From contig CBFHNG010000023.1 of assembly GCA_965657165.1 (NCBI GenBank), positions 1-30,040 on the forward strand: a stretch of DNA of 30,040 bases, read 5' to 3'. Positions 17,042 to 25,323 of the stretch are shown here, piece after piece. The first letter of the stretch is position 1. Every line of letters starts with the position of its first letter. The notes beneath the pieces were generated by a model. The model did not search any database, was not told the DNA's origin, and saw only the letters and a program-made list of their open reading frames with translations. This stretch comes from UBA3537 sp965657165. GTDB taxonomy: Bacteria; Bacteroidota; Bacteroidia; Flavobacteriales; Flavobacteriaceae. The position numbers and the translations under genes are program-made.

Positions 17042-18256
17042 ATGATTTTAGAAATGAAAGTGCCTTCCCCAGGCGAGTCTATTACAGAAGTAGAAATTGC
17101 AGAGTGGCTAGTTCAAGATGGAGATTATGTCGAAAAAGACCAAGCCATTGCTGAGGTTGATAGCGATAAGGCTACGCTAGAACTCCCTGCTGAAGTTAGT
17201 GGAACAATAACCCTCAAAGCAGAAGAAGGTGACGCTGTTGAGGTAGGAGCAGTTGTTTGCCTTATAGACACCAGTGCTACAAAACCCGAGGGTGATGATT
17301 CAACACCAGCCAAAGAAGATACACCAAAGCAAGCCCCTACAACTTCAGTTGTTGCACCTAGCAACGAAAATACCTATGCAACAGGAACTGCTAGTCCTGC
17401 TGCCAAGAAAATATTAGCGGAAAAAGGAATTGATGCCACTTCAATTTCTGGTACCGGAAAAGATGGCCGCATTACTAAGGAAGATGCTGTAAAAGCAGTG
17501 CCATCAATGGGGCAAAAAGTTGATATTGAGGGAAGGGGAGTTACTCGCTCTAAGCTTTCTATGTTACGTAGAAAAGTTGCAGAACGATTGGTGTCTGCCA
17601 AAAATGAAACGGCCATGCTAACGACTTTTAATGAAGTTGATATGTCGCCAATATTTGAACTTAGAAAACAATACAAAGAGACCTTTAAAGAAAAACACGA
17701 AGTAGGACTTGGATTTATGAGTTTCTTTACTTTAGCTGTTGTTCGTGCACTTAAACTCTTTCCAGCAGTAAATTCTATGATAGACGGAAAAGAAATGATT
17801 TCTTATGATTTCTGTGATATTAGTATAGCTGTGTCTGGGCCAAAAGGACTCATGGTCCCTGTTATAAGAAATGCTGAAAATCTAACATTTAGAGGGGTTG
17901 AATCTGAAGTGAAACGTCTAGCTATTCGTGCTAGAGATGGCCAAATTACTGTCGATGAAATGACAGGGGGGACATTTACGATTTCTAATGGAGGTGTGTT
18001 TGGAAGTATGTTATCTACACCAATTATCAACCCTCCACAAAGTGGAATTTTGGGGATGCATAATATTATTGAAAGACCAGTTGCTGTAGACGGTAAAGTG
18101 GAAATCCGCCCAATGATGTATGTTGCACTTTCGTACGATCATCGTATTATAGATGGAAAAGAATCAGTTGGATTTTTAGTTGCCGTAAAAGAAGCCTTAG
18201 AAAATCCTCAAGAATTTCTAATGGATAATGACGTTAAGAAAGCCTTGGAACTTTAG
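17042..18256 (+). CDS. sucB: 2-oxoglutarate dehydrogenase E2, dihydrolipoyllysine succinyltransferase
   Basis: A 404-aa core subunit that accepts the succinyl group from SucA and transfers it to CoA. Residues 2-76 are a single lipoyl domain with K43 as the lipoylated lysine (VDSDKATLELPAEVSG). A Pro/Thr/Ala/Glu-rich linker spans about 78-112, and the peripheral-subunit-binding domain about 115-150 ('SPAAKKILAEKGIDATSISG', DGRITKEDAV). The catalytic domain follows, with 'TFTISNGGVFGSMLSTPIIN' and the active-site H367-R-I-I-D371-G. The ATG is one base after the sucA stop, so the pair is co-transcribed and probably translationally coupled. Its TAG stop (18254-18256) overlaps the polA TAA stop on the other strand. 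Confidence 0.96.
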   Translation: MILEMKVPSPGESITEVEIAEWLVQDGDYVEKDQAIAEVDSDKATLELPAEVSGTITLKAEEGDAVEVGAVVCLIDTSATKPEGDDSTPAKEDTPKQAPTTSVVAPSNENTYATGTASPAAKKILAEKGIDATSISGTGKDGRITKEDAVKAVPSMGQKVDIEGRGVTRSKLSMLRRKVAERLVSAKNETAMLTTFNEVDMSPIFELRKQYKETFKEKHEVGLGFMSFFTLAVVRALKLFPAVNSMIDGKEMISYDFCDISIAVSGPKGLMVPVIRNAENLTFRGVESEVKRLAIRARDGQITVDEMTGGTFTISNGGVFGSMLSTPIINPPQSGILGMHNIIERPVAVDGKVEIRPMMYVALSYDHRIIDGKESVGFLVAVKEALENPQEFLMDNDVKKALEL

Positions 18257-21084
18257 TGTGCTTCTAACCAATTTTTCCCAATATCCATTTCAACATCTAA
18301 TGGTACAACCATTGTGTATGCATTTTCCATTTCTGTTTTAATTAGCGATTTAATACTTTCTAGTTCAGGTGTGTAAACATCAAAAACAAGTTCGTCATGC
18401 ACTTGTAACAGCATCTTACTTTTAAAATCTCCTTTATTAAGATTTTTGTAAATATTAATCATTGCAATTTTGATGATGTCTGCCGCACTTCCTTGAATAG
18501 GTGCATTCACAGCATTACGCTCAGAAGCACCCCGAACAACAGCATTTCTAGAATTGATATCTTTTAAATATCTACGACGATCTGAAATTGTTTTTACATA
18601 ACCATTATCTCTTGCAAAATCAATTTGATCAGCAATGTACGCTCGTAGTTTTGGATAAGTTGCATAGTAGGTATCAATAAGCGCTTTGGCTTCCGCTCTA
18701 CTTAAATCAGTTTGATTGCTTAGTCCAAAAGCAGAAACGCCATAAATAATTCCAAAATTGACGGTTTTTGCATTGCTGCGCTGTTCGCGATTAACCTCTG
18801 ACAATGGCACATTAAACACTCTTGAAGCAGTTGAAGCATGAATGTCTTCTCCATTTTTAAACGCTTCAATCATGGTTTCTTCTTCGCTTAGGGCTGCAAT
18901 CACACGTAATTCAATTTGAGAGTAATCTGCTGCGAGTAATATATAGTCTTCATTTCGAGGGACAAATGCTTTTCGAACTTGTCGGCCACGCTCTGTTCGT
19001 ATGGGAATATTTTGAAGATTTGGATTGATACTACTCAAACGCCCAGTGGCTGCAACCGTTTGTAGATATTCTGTATGAATTCGTCCTGTACTTTGTAAAA
19101 CTTGCTCAGGGAGAGCATCAACATACGTGCTTTTTAGCTTTGCCAACCCTCTATATTCTAAAATATTTCGGATGATTTCGTGATCTTTAGCCAGATAAGA
19201 AAGTACATCTTCTGCAGTGCTGTATTGTCCTGTTTTTGTTTTTTTAGGTTTATCAACGAGTTTTAATTTTTCAAACAAAATAATACCTAGTTGCTTCGGT
19301 GATGCGATATTAAAAACTTCCCCTGCTTTGTCAAAGATGCTCTGTTCAAGAGTTTTAATGTCTTTATTTAAATCTAAAGACAGATTTTTGAGAAAATCAA
19401 CATCAAGACGAATTCCCTCTAATTCCATAGAAGCAAGTACTTTGATTAATGGAATTTCTATAGAATTGAAAAGATTTAGTGTATTTGCATCAGACATTTC
19501 TTTCTTAAAATGTTGAGCTAATTGAAATGTAATATCGGCATCTTCAACAGCATACTCAGTAATCGTTTCTAAGCTTACGCTACGCATGGATTTTTGGTGT
19601 TTCCCTTTTTTTCCAATTAACTCCTCGATAGCCATTGGCGTGTAGTTGAGGTAGGTTTCTGCCAAAATGTTCATATTATGACGCATATCGGGGTTGATAA
19701 GATAATGTGCAATCATGGTGTCAAACAAAGGGCCTTCAACAGAAATATTGTATTTGTGCAACACCTTAATATCATATTTTAAATTTTGACCAATTTTTTC
19801 AATATTTCCATTTTCAAAAAAGGGCCTGAGTTTTTCAATTAATTGGCGAGCTTCGTTTTGTTCATCTGGAATAGGAACATAAAATCCCTTGTTTGCTTCC
19901 CATGAAAAAGCAATTCCAACAAGTTCAGCTTCAAGAGGATTGAGGGATGTGGTTTCGGTATCAAAACAAACCGATTTTTTTTCTAAAAGTTGTTTTAAAA
20001 ATAAATCAAAAGCAAAATTACTTTCTATAAATTGATAAAAGTGTGCGACCGATTTTATATTTGATCTTTCAAATGTTGGAGCCACTGAATTTTCTTCAGC
20101 AGGGGCATCAAAAAGTGAAAACTGACCTGTTCCTGCTGTTGTGTTTTTTGGTATTGCTTTTTCAGTAGGATTACTGTCAGCTTCAGCAGTATTGGTCTTA
20201 TTTACTGCAAATGTTTTTTTGAAATTTTCTATTAAACGTCTGAATTCTAATTCTTGAAAAATTTCATTTACTTTTTCATGATCAGGCTCGTCTAATTCAA
20301 AATTTTTGGCATTAAATTCAACAGGTACATCTAATAAAATTGTGGCTAGTTTTTTTGAAAGCAGTCCGAGTTCTGCGTTGGCTTCAACCTTTTCTTTCAT
20401 TTTGCCTTTGAGCTCGTGTGTATTTTCAATAAGCCCTTCCATGCTTCCATAAAGATTGATAAACTTTTTTGCTGTTTTGTCTCCAACTCCAGGCAGTCCA
20501 GGAATGTTATCTACAGCATCACCTTTCATTCCCAAAAAATCTATAACTTGTTTTGGGTCTTGAACTTCAAATTTTTCTTTGACTTCTTCTACGCCCCAAG
20601 TTTCATATCCACCTCCAAACATTGGGCGGTACATAAAAATATTTTCACTGACGAGTTGAGCGAAATCCTTGTCGGGTGTTACCATATAAGTTTTATAGCC
20701 TTCTTTTTCTGCTTTTTTGGCCAATGTTCCAATAATATCATCGGCTTCATATCCGTTTTTAACCATAATTGGAATATGCATGGCTTCCAATATTTTATGG
20801 ATATATGGAACAGCGACTTTAATTCCCTCTGGGGTTTCATCTCGATTTGCTTTATATTCTGGAAAAACCTCTAATCGACCTGTACTTCCTCCTTTATCAA
20901 AACATACGGCCAGATGGTCTGGGCGTTCTCTTTTTATGACATCCAACAATGAGTTTGTAAACCCAAGAATTGCAGAAGTGTCTAGTCCCTTGGAATTGAT
21001 TCTTGGATTTTTGATAAACGCATAATAGCCTCTAAAAATAAGAGCATAAGCATCAAGTAGAAATAAACGTTTTTGTTGAGCCAT
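18253..21084 (-). CDS. polA: DNA polymerase I
   Basis: A 943-aa repair and Okazaki-fragment-processing polymerase. Residues 1-290 are the 5'-3' (flap) nuclease domain (YEADDIIGTLAKKA, VTPDKDFAQLV, 'GMKGDAVDNIPGLPGVGDKT'). A low-complexity linker runs about 295-340. The 3'-5' proofreading domain (about 345-520) looks active, with D375-T-E377, D438 (NLKYDIKVL) and YAVEDAD (511-517). The polymerase domain has motif A with D720 (DYSQIELRVIAAL), motif B with K773, F777 and Y781, and motif C H896-D-E898. It lies 13 bp downstream of the glycosylasparaginase gene, with no promoter box in between that I can see. Its stop codon is interlocked with that of sucB. Confidence 0.96.
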   Translation of the reverse strand: MAQQKRLFLLDAYALIFRGYYAFIKNPRINSKGLDTSAILGFTNSLLDVIKRERPDHLAVCFDKGGSTGRLEVFPEYKANRDETPEGIKVAVPYIHKILEAMHIPIMVKNGYEADDIIGTLAKKAEKEGYKTYMVTPDKDFAQLVSENIFMYRPMFGGGYETWGVEEVKEKFEVQDPKQVIDFLGMKGDAVDNIPGLPGVGDKTAKKFINLYGSMEGLIENTHELKGKMKEKVEANAELGLLSKKLATILLDVPVEFNAKNFELDEPDHEKVNEIFQELEFRRLIENFKKTFAVNKTNTAEADSNPTEKAIPKNTTAGTGQFSLFDAPAEENSVAPTFERSNIKSVAHFYQFIESNFAFDLFLKQLLEKKSVCFDTETTSLNPLEAELVGIAFSWEANKGFYVPIPDEQNEARQLIEKLRPFFENGNIEKIGQNLKYDIKVLHKYNISVEGPLFDTMIAHYLINPDMRHNMNILAETYLNYTPMAIEELIGKKGKHQKSMRSVSLETITEYAVEDADITFQLAQHFKKEMSDANTLNLFNSIEIPLIKVLASMELEGIRLDVDFLKNLSLDLNKDIKTLEQSIFDKAGEVFNIASPKQLGIILFEKLKLVDKPKKTKTGQYSTAEDVLSYLAKDHEIIRNILEYRGLAKLKSTYVDALPEQVLQSTGRIHTEYLQTVAATGRLSSINPNLQNIPIRTERGRQVRKAFVPRNEDYILLAADYSQIELRVIAALSEEETMIEAFKNGEDIHASTASRVFNVPLSEVNREQRSNAKTVNFGIIYGVSAFGLSNQTDLSRAEAKALIDTYYATYPKLRAYIADQIDFARDNGYVKTISDRRRYLKDINSRNAVVRGASERNAVNAPIQGSAADIIKIAMINIYKNLNKGDFKSKMLLQVHDELVFDVYTPELESIKSLIKTEMENAYTMVVPLDVEMDIGKNWLEAH

Positions 21085-21097
21085 TATTTATTATACT

Positions 21098-22096
21098 TTA
21101 TAAATTTTTATTAAAATAATCGGATTGAATGTTTTGATTTCCACCATCTTGATATTTTGTCATACTGAACCACTGATGAATAGAGTAGGCCCCTGTTTCA
21201 CCTTGTTTGTTTACTGCAATATACCCTACTTGAAAATTTTTGTATTCACTATTGGGTTTGTCAACAATTCGGCGAATTGCTTCTTTGCAGGCTTGTTGAG
21301 GTGTTCTTCCTTGACGCATGAGTTCTACGATTAAAAAACTTCCAACGGTTTTTACAACTTCTTCTCCTAGCCCTGTTGCTACAGCACCTCCAACTTTGTT
21401 GTCTACAAAAAGTCCTGATCCAATAATTGGGGAGTCTCCAACTCTACCGTTCATTTTATAGGCCAGTCCACTAGTGGTACAAGCCCCCGCAATATCACCG
21501 TTTTTGTCAATGGCCAACATGCCTATAGTGTCGTGATTTTCGATATTTATTATTGGTTTGTATTGACTTGTTTTTGACCATTTTTTCCATGCTAATTTAG
21601 AGGCTTCAGTCAGTAGATTTTCTTTTTTAAATCCTTTTGAAATTGCAAATTTTTCTGCCCCTTTTCCTGCAAGCATAACATGTGGAGTGTCCTCCATTAC
21701 TCTGCGTGCCACTGAAACGGCATGAGTTATATTTTGTAAAAAAACAACAGAGCCACAATTCCCCTCTTCATTCATTATACATGCATCCAAAGTCACATTA
21801 CCATCTCTATCTGGAAGCCCGCCTTTGCCAACCGATTGCCCTTTTTCATTGGCTTCTTCTATTCGACAACCTTGCTCAACAGCGTCTAATGCACTTCCAC
21901 CATTAATTAATACTTTCCAAGCTTTAGCCGTAGCAGATTTTACATTCCATGTTGCAATAACAACAGGAATTTTGGGCTTAGCATTTGGCCTTACTAAATT
22001 ATTTTCAGAAGATTCAATACAGCTACTCAACGTCTCAGTAACAGTTATCCCAAGCCCTGTTAACGCTGCGTTTTTTATAAATTTTCTCCTCTTCAT
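21098..22096 (-). CDS. Glycosylasparaginase (N4-(beta-N-acetylglucosaminyl)-L-asparaginase), Tat-exported, probable lipoprotein
   Basis: Ntn-hydrolase that cuts the GlcNAc-Asn bond of N-linked glycopeptides after the peptide has been trimmed; 332 aa. The precursor should self-cleave before T190 (NHDT190IGMLAIDKNGDIAGA), which becomes the N-terminal nucleophile. 'TTSGLAYKMNGRVGDSPIIG' and 'GAVATGLGEEVVKTVGSF' are family signatures near the substrate pocket. The start MKRRKFIKNAALTGLGITV is a twin-arginine (RRKFIK) signal, followed by LSSC26, a lipobox. The enzyme is therefore predicted to be folded, exported by Tat and lipid-anchored. It lies 15 bp downstream of an FHS-type sugar transporter gene, which suggests uptake of released sugar (inference). 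Plain L-asparaginase-type (isoaspartyl) activity is the alternative in this superfamily. Confidence 0.9.
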   Translation of the reverse strand: MKRRKFIKNAALTGLGITVTETLSSCIESSENNLVRPNAKPKIPVVIATWNVKSATAKAWKVLINGGSALDAVEQGCRIEEANEKGQSVGKGGLPDRDGNVTLDACIMNEEGNCGSVVFLQNITHAVSVARRVMEDTPHVMLAGKGAEKFAISKGFKKENLLTEASKLAWKKWSKTSQYKPIINIENHDTIGMLAIDKNGDIAGACTTSGLAYKMNGRVGDSPIIGSGLFVDNKVGGAVATGLGEEVVKTVGSFLIVELMRQGRTPQQACKEAIRRIVDKPNSEYKNFQVGYIAVNKQGETGAYSIHQWFSMTKYQDGGNQNIQSDYFNKNL

Positions 22097-22111
22097 TTTT
22101 AAAACTTGAGA

Positions 22112-23773
22112 TTAAAGCCCTTGTTTTTGCAATGCAGTTTTTGTTTTGAATGTGTAGAATAATAAATAAACAAAACATAAAACTGCAATCCAGTATGATG
22201 ATTGTATGCTAAAAATATCTGCTAGTTTTCCCTGAAGTGGAGGAATAATCGCACCGCCTAAAATCATCATGATTAAAAATGCTGACCCTTGTGCAGTATA
22301 CTTTCCTAAGCCTGTAATACTGAGTGCAAAAATACATGGCCACATGATAGAACAAAATAATCCGCCTGACAATAAGGCAAATAAGGCTAATTGTCCAGAA
22401 GCAAAAACACCAATGACCATGCCTACAATACCAAGAATACTAAATATTTTTAAAGTTACAATTGGATTGTCTTTTGCTAAGAAAAAACCACCAATTTGAA
22501 TTGCTACACAAATACTAAATAAAAGAATTTCGTTAGATGAATATTTTCCAAAGTTGACCATAAGTATAACTCCAAAAGCAATATAAGGGACAAGAATAAG
22601 CAACCATTTTTTGAGTCCTTTACTAGGATTGAAAACTGCAATTGCACCAACCCAACGTCCAATCATTAATCCTCCCCAATACAAAGAAATAAATGGCGCA
22701 ATTTCGGCATCATTCATCACTTTGAGCCCTAGAGGATTTAAGTTGTTAACTTTGTCTGCAACAGATTTTAAAAGCTCCCCTAAGTTACTTTGAATAGTAA
22801 CTTCCACCCCAACATATGTAAATATAGCTAACATACCCAAAACGAGTTGAGGATACTTCATAGCACCCCATCCAATTGGGTTTTTGGAAGCCCTCGAATT
22901 GGCAAAGAACACACTTCCAACAACGGCTAATAGAGCTACAAAGAGCAATATCAACCTTGTGTTTTCAACAGATACCAAAGCTTCCTCACCACTTGTGTAG
23001 GTGTTAAAAATTAATCCAAAACAGATTGCTATAATAATTGTGAGCGCAATAAGGGTGTTTTTGGCTTTGTTTGCAGGCTCAAAACTATCGTTTGATTTTG
23101 TATTTTTTAATTTTTTTGAAAAGTGAAAAAGTGCCGCCGCTGCCAAAAATAAAACCCCAACTCCAATGTATAACAGTTGAACGGTGGTTAATGTAATCTC
23201 ATTATTTTTTATCATTTGATTAAGCTCATCACCTGATAAGGGCGTAGACCCAAAAATAATAAGTGCAATTACTATGGGGCCAATGGTCGTTCCAAAAGAA
23301 TTGACACCACCAGCAAGATTCAAACGTTGTGAGCCTTTATTGGGATCTCCCAATGAATAAACAAAAGGATTTGCTGCGGTTTGCTGTAATGAAAATCCTA
23401 GGCCAACAATAAAAAGTGCCACGAGTACTAAATAAAAAATAGAGGTGTCTCCCTGTTGTGCGCCATCAATAAAAGGGTACATAAGCAATGCACCGAGGGC
23501 TGAAATGAGTAGCCCATAGATAATCCCTTTTTTGTAACCCCAATTATTCAAAACATCTTTTTTGATGCTACTTGACATTACAAAAAGAAATAATGCGCCC
23601 AGATAATAGGCACCATAAAATGCAAAATCGACCAATTGAGATTGAAATTGATCGATGTTAAAATACGTTTTACAAAAGGGAATAAACACCCCATTTGAGG
23701 CAGCGATAAACCCCCAAAAGAAAAAGACAGTTACTAAAGTTGTTAATGCGGATTGGTTTTTTTTTGAAGTCAT
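22112..23773 (-). CDS. Sugar:proton symporter, FHS/FucP family of the MFS
   Basis: A 553-aa polytopic inner-membrane protein. The opening ('LTTLVTVFFFWGFIAASNGV', with FIPFCKTYFNID) is the TM1 signature of fucose/glucose/galactose/GlcNAc-type FHS symporters. 'LGFSLQQTAANPFVYSLG' in the fourth/fifth helix region and 'FCSIMWPCIFALSITGLGKY' in the C-half are also typical. E. coli FucP is about 438 aa. Here roughly 110 extra residues form additional hydrophobic segments in mid-protein (for example TLIALTIIIAICFGLIF and LILLFVALLAVVGSVFFA) and near 'ILLFSICVAIQIGGFFLA', so more than 12 helices are likely. It is the first gene of the transporter-glycosylasparaginase-polA run. GlcNAc is a reasonable but unproven substrate, given the neighbour. 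Confidence 0.87.
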   Translation of the reverse strand: MTSKKNQSALTTLVTVFFFWGFIAASNGVFIPFCKTYFNIDQFQSQLVDFAFYGAYYLGALFLFVMSSSIKKDVLNNWGYKKGIIYGLLISALGALLMYPFIDGAQQGDTSIFYLVLVALFIVGLGFSLQQTAANPFVYSLGDPNKGSQRLNLAGGVNSFGTTIGPIVIALIIFGSTPLSGDELNQMIKNNEITLTTVQLLYIGVGVLFLAAAALFHFSKKLKNTKSNDSFEPANKAKNTLIALTIIIAICFGLIFNTYTSGEEALVSVENTRLILLFVALLAVVGSVFFANSRASKNPIGWGAMKYPQLVLGMLAIFTYVGVEVTIQSNLGELLKSVADKVNNLNPLGLKVMNDAEIAPFISLYWGGLMIGRWVGAIAVFNPSKGLKKWLLILVPYIAFGVILMVNFGKYSSNEILLFSICVAIQIGGFFLAKDNPIVTLKIFSILGIVGMVIGVFASGQLALFALLSGGLFCSIMWPCIFALSITGLGKYTAQGSAFLIMMILGGAIIPPLQGKLADIFSIQSSYWIAVLCFVYLLFYTFKTKTALQKQGL

Positions 23774-23832
23774 AACATTGTATTAAATCTTTCTCTGAGG
23801 ATAGTTGAAGCCTTACAGAAAGTTACTTTCAT
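23770..23832 (-). other. Possible 20-codon leader ORF overlapping the transporter start
   Basis: The minus strand has an ATG at 23832-23830 opening a 20-codon frame (MKVTFCKASTILRERFNTML). Its TGA overlaps the transporter ATG as ATGA (23773-23770). The ATG sits in the arm of a local inverted repeat. The size is well within what chance gives, so this is only a candidate leader peptide. Confidence 0.18.
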
Positions 23833-23849
23833 TCTTTTATTATGAAAGT
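23818..23849. repeat. Inverted repeats upstream of the FHS transporter gene
   Basis: ACTTTCAT (23825-23832) and ATGAAAGT (23842-23849) are perfect 8-bp reverse complements with a 9-nt spacer. The left arm is also the right half of a near-palindrome GAAAGTTACTTTC (23818-23830). Three alternating GAAAGT half-sites thus lie 45-80 bp before the transporter ATG. This could be an operator for a sugar-responsive regulator or a leader hairpin. The remaining part of the 199-bp gap shows only a weak TATATTTC box near 23870. Confidence 0.4.
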
Positions 23850-23946
23850 TGGTTGTGTTAATATGTGTGAAATATACTAACAATAAAAGAAATCTAAAAC
23901 AATAGTTAAAAATTTTTATTCCACACTAGATACTAAAGTTTTACAC

Positions 23947-23954
23947 TACTTTTG
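23947..23954 (+). promoter_or_regulatory. Candidate -7 box of the phosphoesterase gene
   Basis: TACTTTTG fits TAnnTTTG and ends 18 bp before the ATG at 23973. No TTG is present at the -33 distance, so the promoter is only half supported. Confidence 0.45.
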
Positions 23955-23972
23955 CGCCAAGTTTTTTAAAGA

Positions 23973-25205
23973 ATGATTAGACTTTTAATTTTTATTGGAA
24001 TTGTTCTTGCCCTTGATTTTTACGCGCTTCAAAGCTTTAGGAGTGTTACAAAAAATTCTTGGGTCACAGCAATTTATATTTTCTGTTCTTTTACCGTTTT
24101 AGGAAATATTATTTATCAGTCTGTAAATTTAGATCGCTCATCTGGAATTAATCATGGATTTTATACTGCTTTTGCTTTGTTTGTACTCTTTTATGTTCCA
24201 AAAATCATTCTTATTGCTGTTGTGTTTGGGGAAGATGTTTTTCGACTTTTTGAAGCAATTTTTAATAAAATCATGGGACAAAGTACTACTAGCGCCCCCT
24301 TTTTTAAAGGTCGTAGGAAGGTGATAGGTCAACTAGCTTTAGGGGTTGCGGCTATTCCTTTTTTGTCAATTTTATATGGAATTACAAAAGGCAAATATAA
24401 TTTTAAAGTTCTCAAGTATACTTTATTTTATGACGATTTACCACCCGAATTTGACGGATACAAAATATCACAAATAAGCGACATCCACAGCGGTAGTTTT
24501 GACAAAAAAGCAAAAATCGAGTATGCCATAGATCTAATTAATGAGCAAGCGTCGGATGTAATTATGTTTACAGGCGACTTGGTCAATAGTAAAACTTCTG
24601 AAATGGAACCTTGGAAGGCATTGTTTTCAAAACTAAGTGCTAAAGACGGTGTTTTTTCAGTTTTAGGAAATCATGACTATGGCGATTACTTGCGTTGGCC
24701 ATCAAAAGAAGACAAAGAAAAAAACTTTCAAGACATGCTGAAACTTCATGAGCAAATGGGGTTTCAATTACTTTTGGATGAATCAAGATTTATAGAAAAG
24801 GAAGGTGCCCGAATTGCAGTGATTGGTGTAGAAAACTGGGGTAAAGGCTTTAAGCAAAAGGGGGACTTAAAAAAGGCAACCTCTCAAATTTCTGACGATG
24901 ACTTTAAAATACTGCTGAGCCACGATCCATCGCATTGGGAATATGAAGTTACAAAAGACAATTTGCATTATCATCTAACACTTAGTGGGCATACCCACGG
25001 GATGCAATTTGGGATTGAAATTCCTGGTTTAGTAAAATGGAGCCCCATAAAATGGCGTTATAAATATTGGGCAGGATTATATAAACAAGCGGGGCAATAT
25101 CTTAATGTTAACCGAGGTTTTGGATTTTTGGCTTTCCCAGGGCGAGTGGGCATTTGGCCAGAAATTACAGTGATTACATTAAAAAAAGGCAAAGAAGAGG
25201 TATAA
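23973..25205 (+). CDS. Membrane-anchored calcineurin-like metallophosphoesterase
   Basis: A 410-aa protein. The N-terminal 100 residues hold three hydrophobic helices (about 2-20, 29-50, 63-85), a charged stretch with FKGRRK, and a fourth hydrophobic segment (118-137). A catalytic domain follows from about 155. All five metallophosphoesterase blocks are present: D170-I-H172 (ISDIHSGS), G201-D202 (FTGDLVNS), G232-N-H-D235, H317 (LLSHDPSH) and G339-H-T-H342. A two-metal active site is therefore intact. Homologues of this layout include B. subtilis YkoQ-type proteins; some relatives cleave UDP-sugar or lipid-linked phosphodiesters, but no substrate can be named here. The thioredoxin-like gene follows 118 bp downstream on the same strand. 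Confidence 0.88.
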   Translation: MIRLLIFIGIVLALDFYALQSFRSVTKNSWVTAIYIFCSFTVLGNIIYQSVNLDRSSGINHGFYTAFALFVLFYVPKIILIAVVFGEDVFRLFEAIFNKIMGQSTTSAPFFKGRRKVIGQLALGVAAIPFLSILYGITKGKYNFKVLKYTLFYDDLPPEFDGYKISQISDIHSGSFDKKAKIEYAIDLINEQASDVIMFTGDLVNSKTSEMEPWKALFSKLSAKDGVFSVLGNHDYGDYLRWPSKEDKEKNFQDMLKLHEQMGFQLLLDESRFIEKEGARIAVIGVENWGKGFKQKGDLKKATSQISDDDFKILLSHDPSHWEYEVTKDNLHYHLTLSGHTHGMQFGIEIPGLVKWSPIKWRYKYWAGLYKQAGQYLNVNRGFGFLAFPGRVGIWPEITVITLKKGKEEV

Positions 25206-25211
25206 TAACCT

Positions 25212-25241
25212 GTAATTTCCTTAAATAAATAAAAAAATTAC
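25212..25241 (+). terminator. Weak stem-loop after the phosphoesterase gene
   Basis: GTAATTT (25212-25218) and AAATTAC (25235-25241) pair perfectly over 7 bp with a 16-nt loop, starting 6 bp after the stop codon. A T-rich run follows (25247-25264). The stem is AT-rich and the loop long, so terminator function is doubtful. The rest of the gap to 25324 is featureless AT-rich sequence. Confidence 0.3.
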
Positions 25242-25323
25242 TCTGATTTAATTTTCTTTTTTTAATATTGTATAAGATGATTTAACAAAATTTATATCAA
25301 ATCATTAAATTAAAAGCAATATC

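Noticed and set aside
20416..20874. A 152-codon plus-strand frame, rich in Phe and Cys, opposite polA
   Set aside because: It is the antisense reading of the conserved 5'-nuclease domain; the Phe/Cys-rich composition comes from complementing Lys/Glu- and Ala-rich codons.
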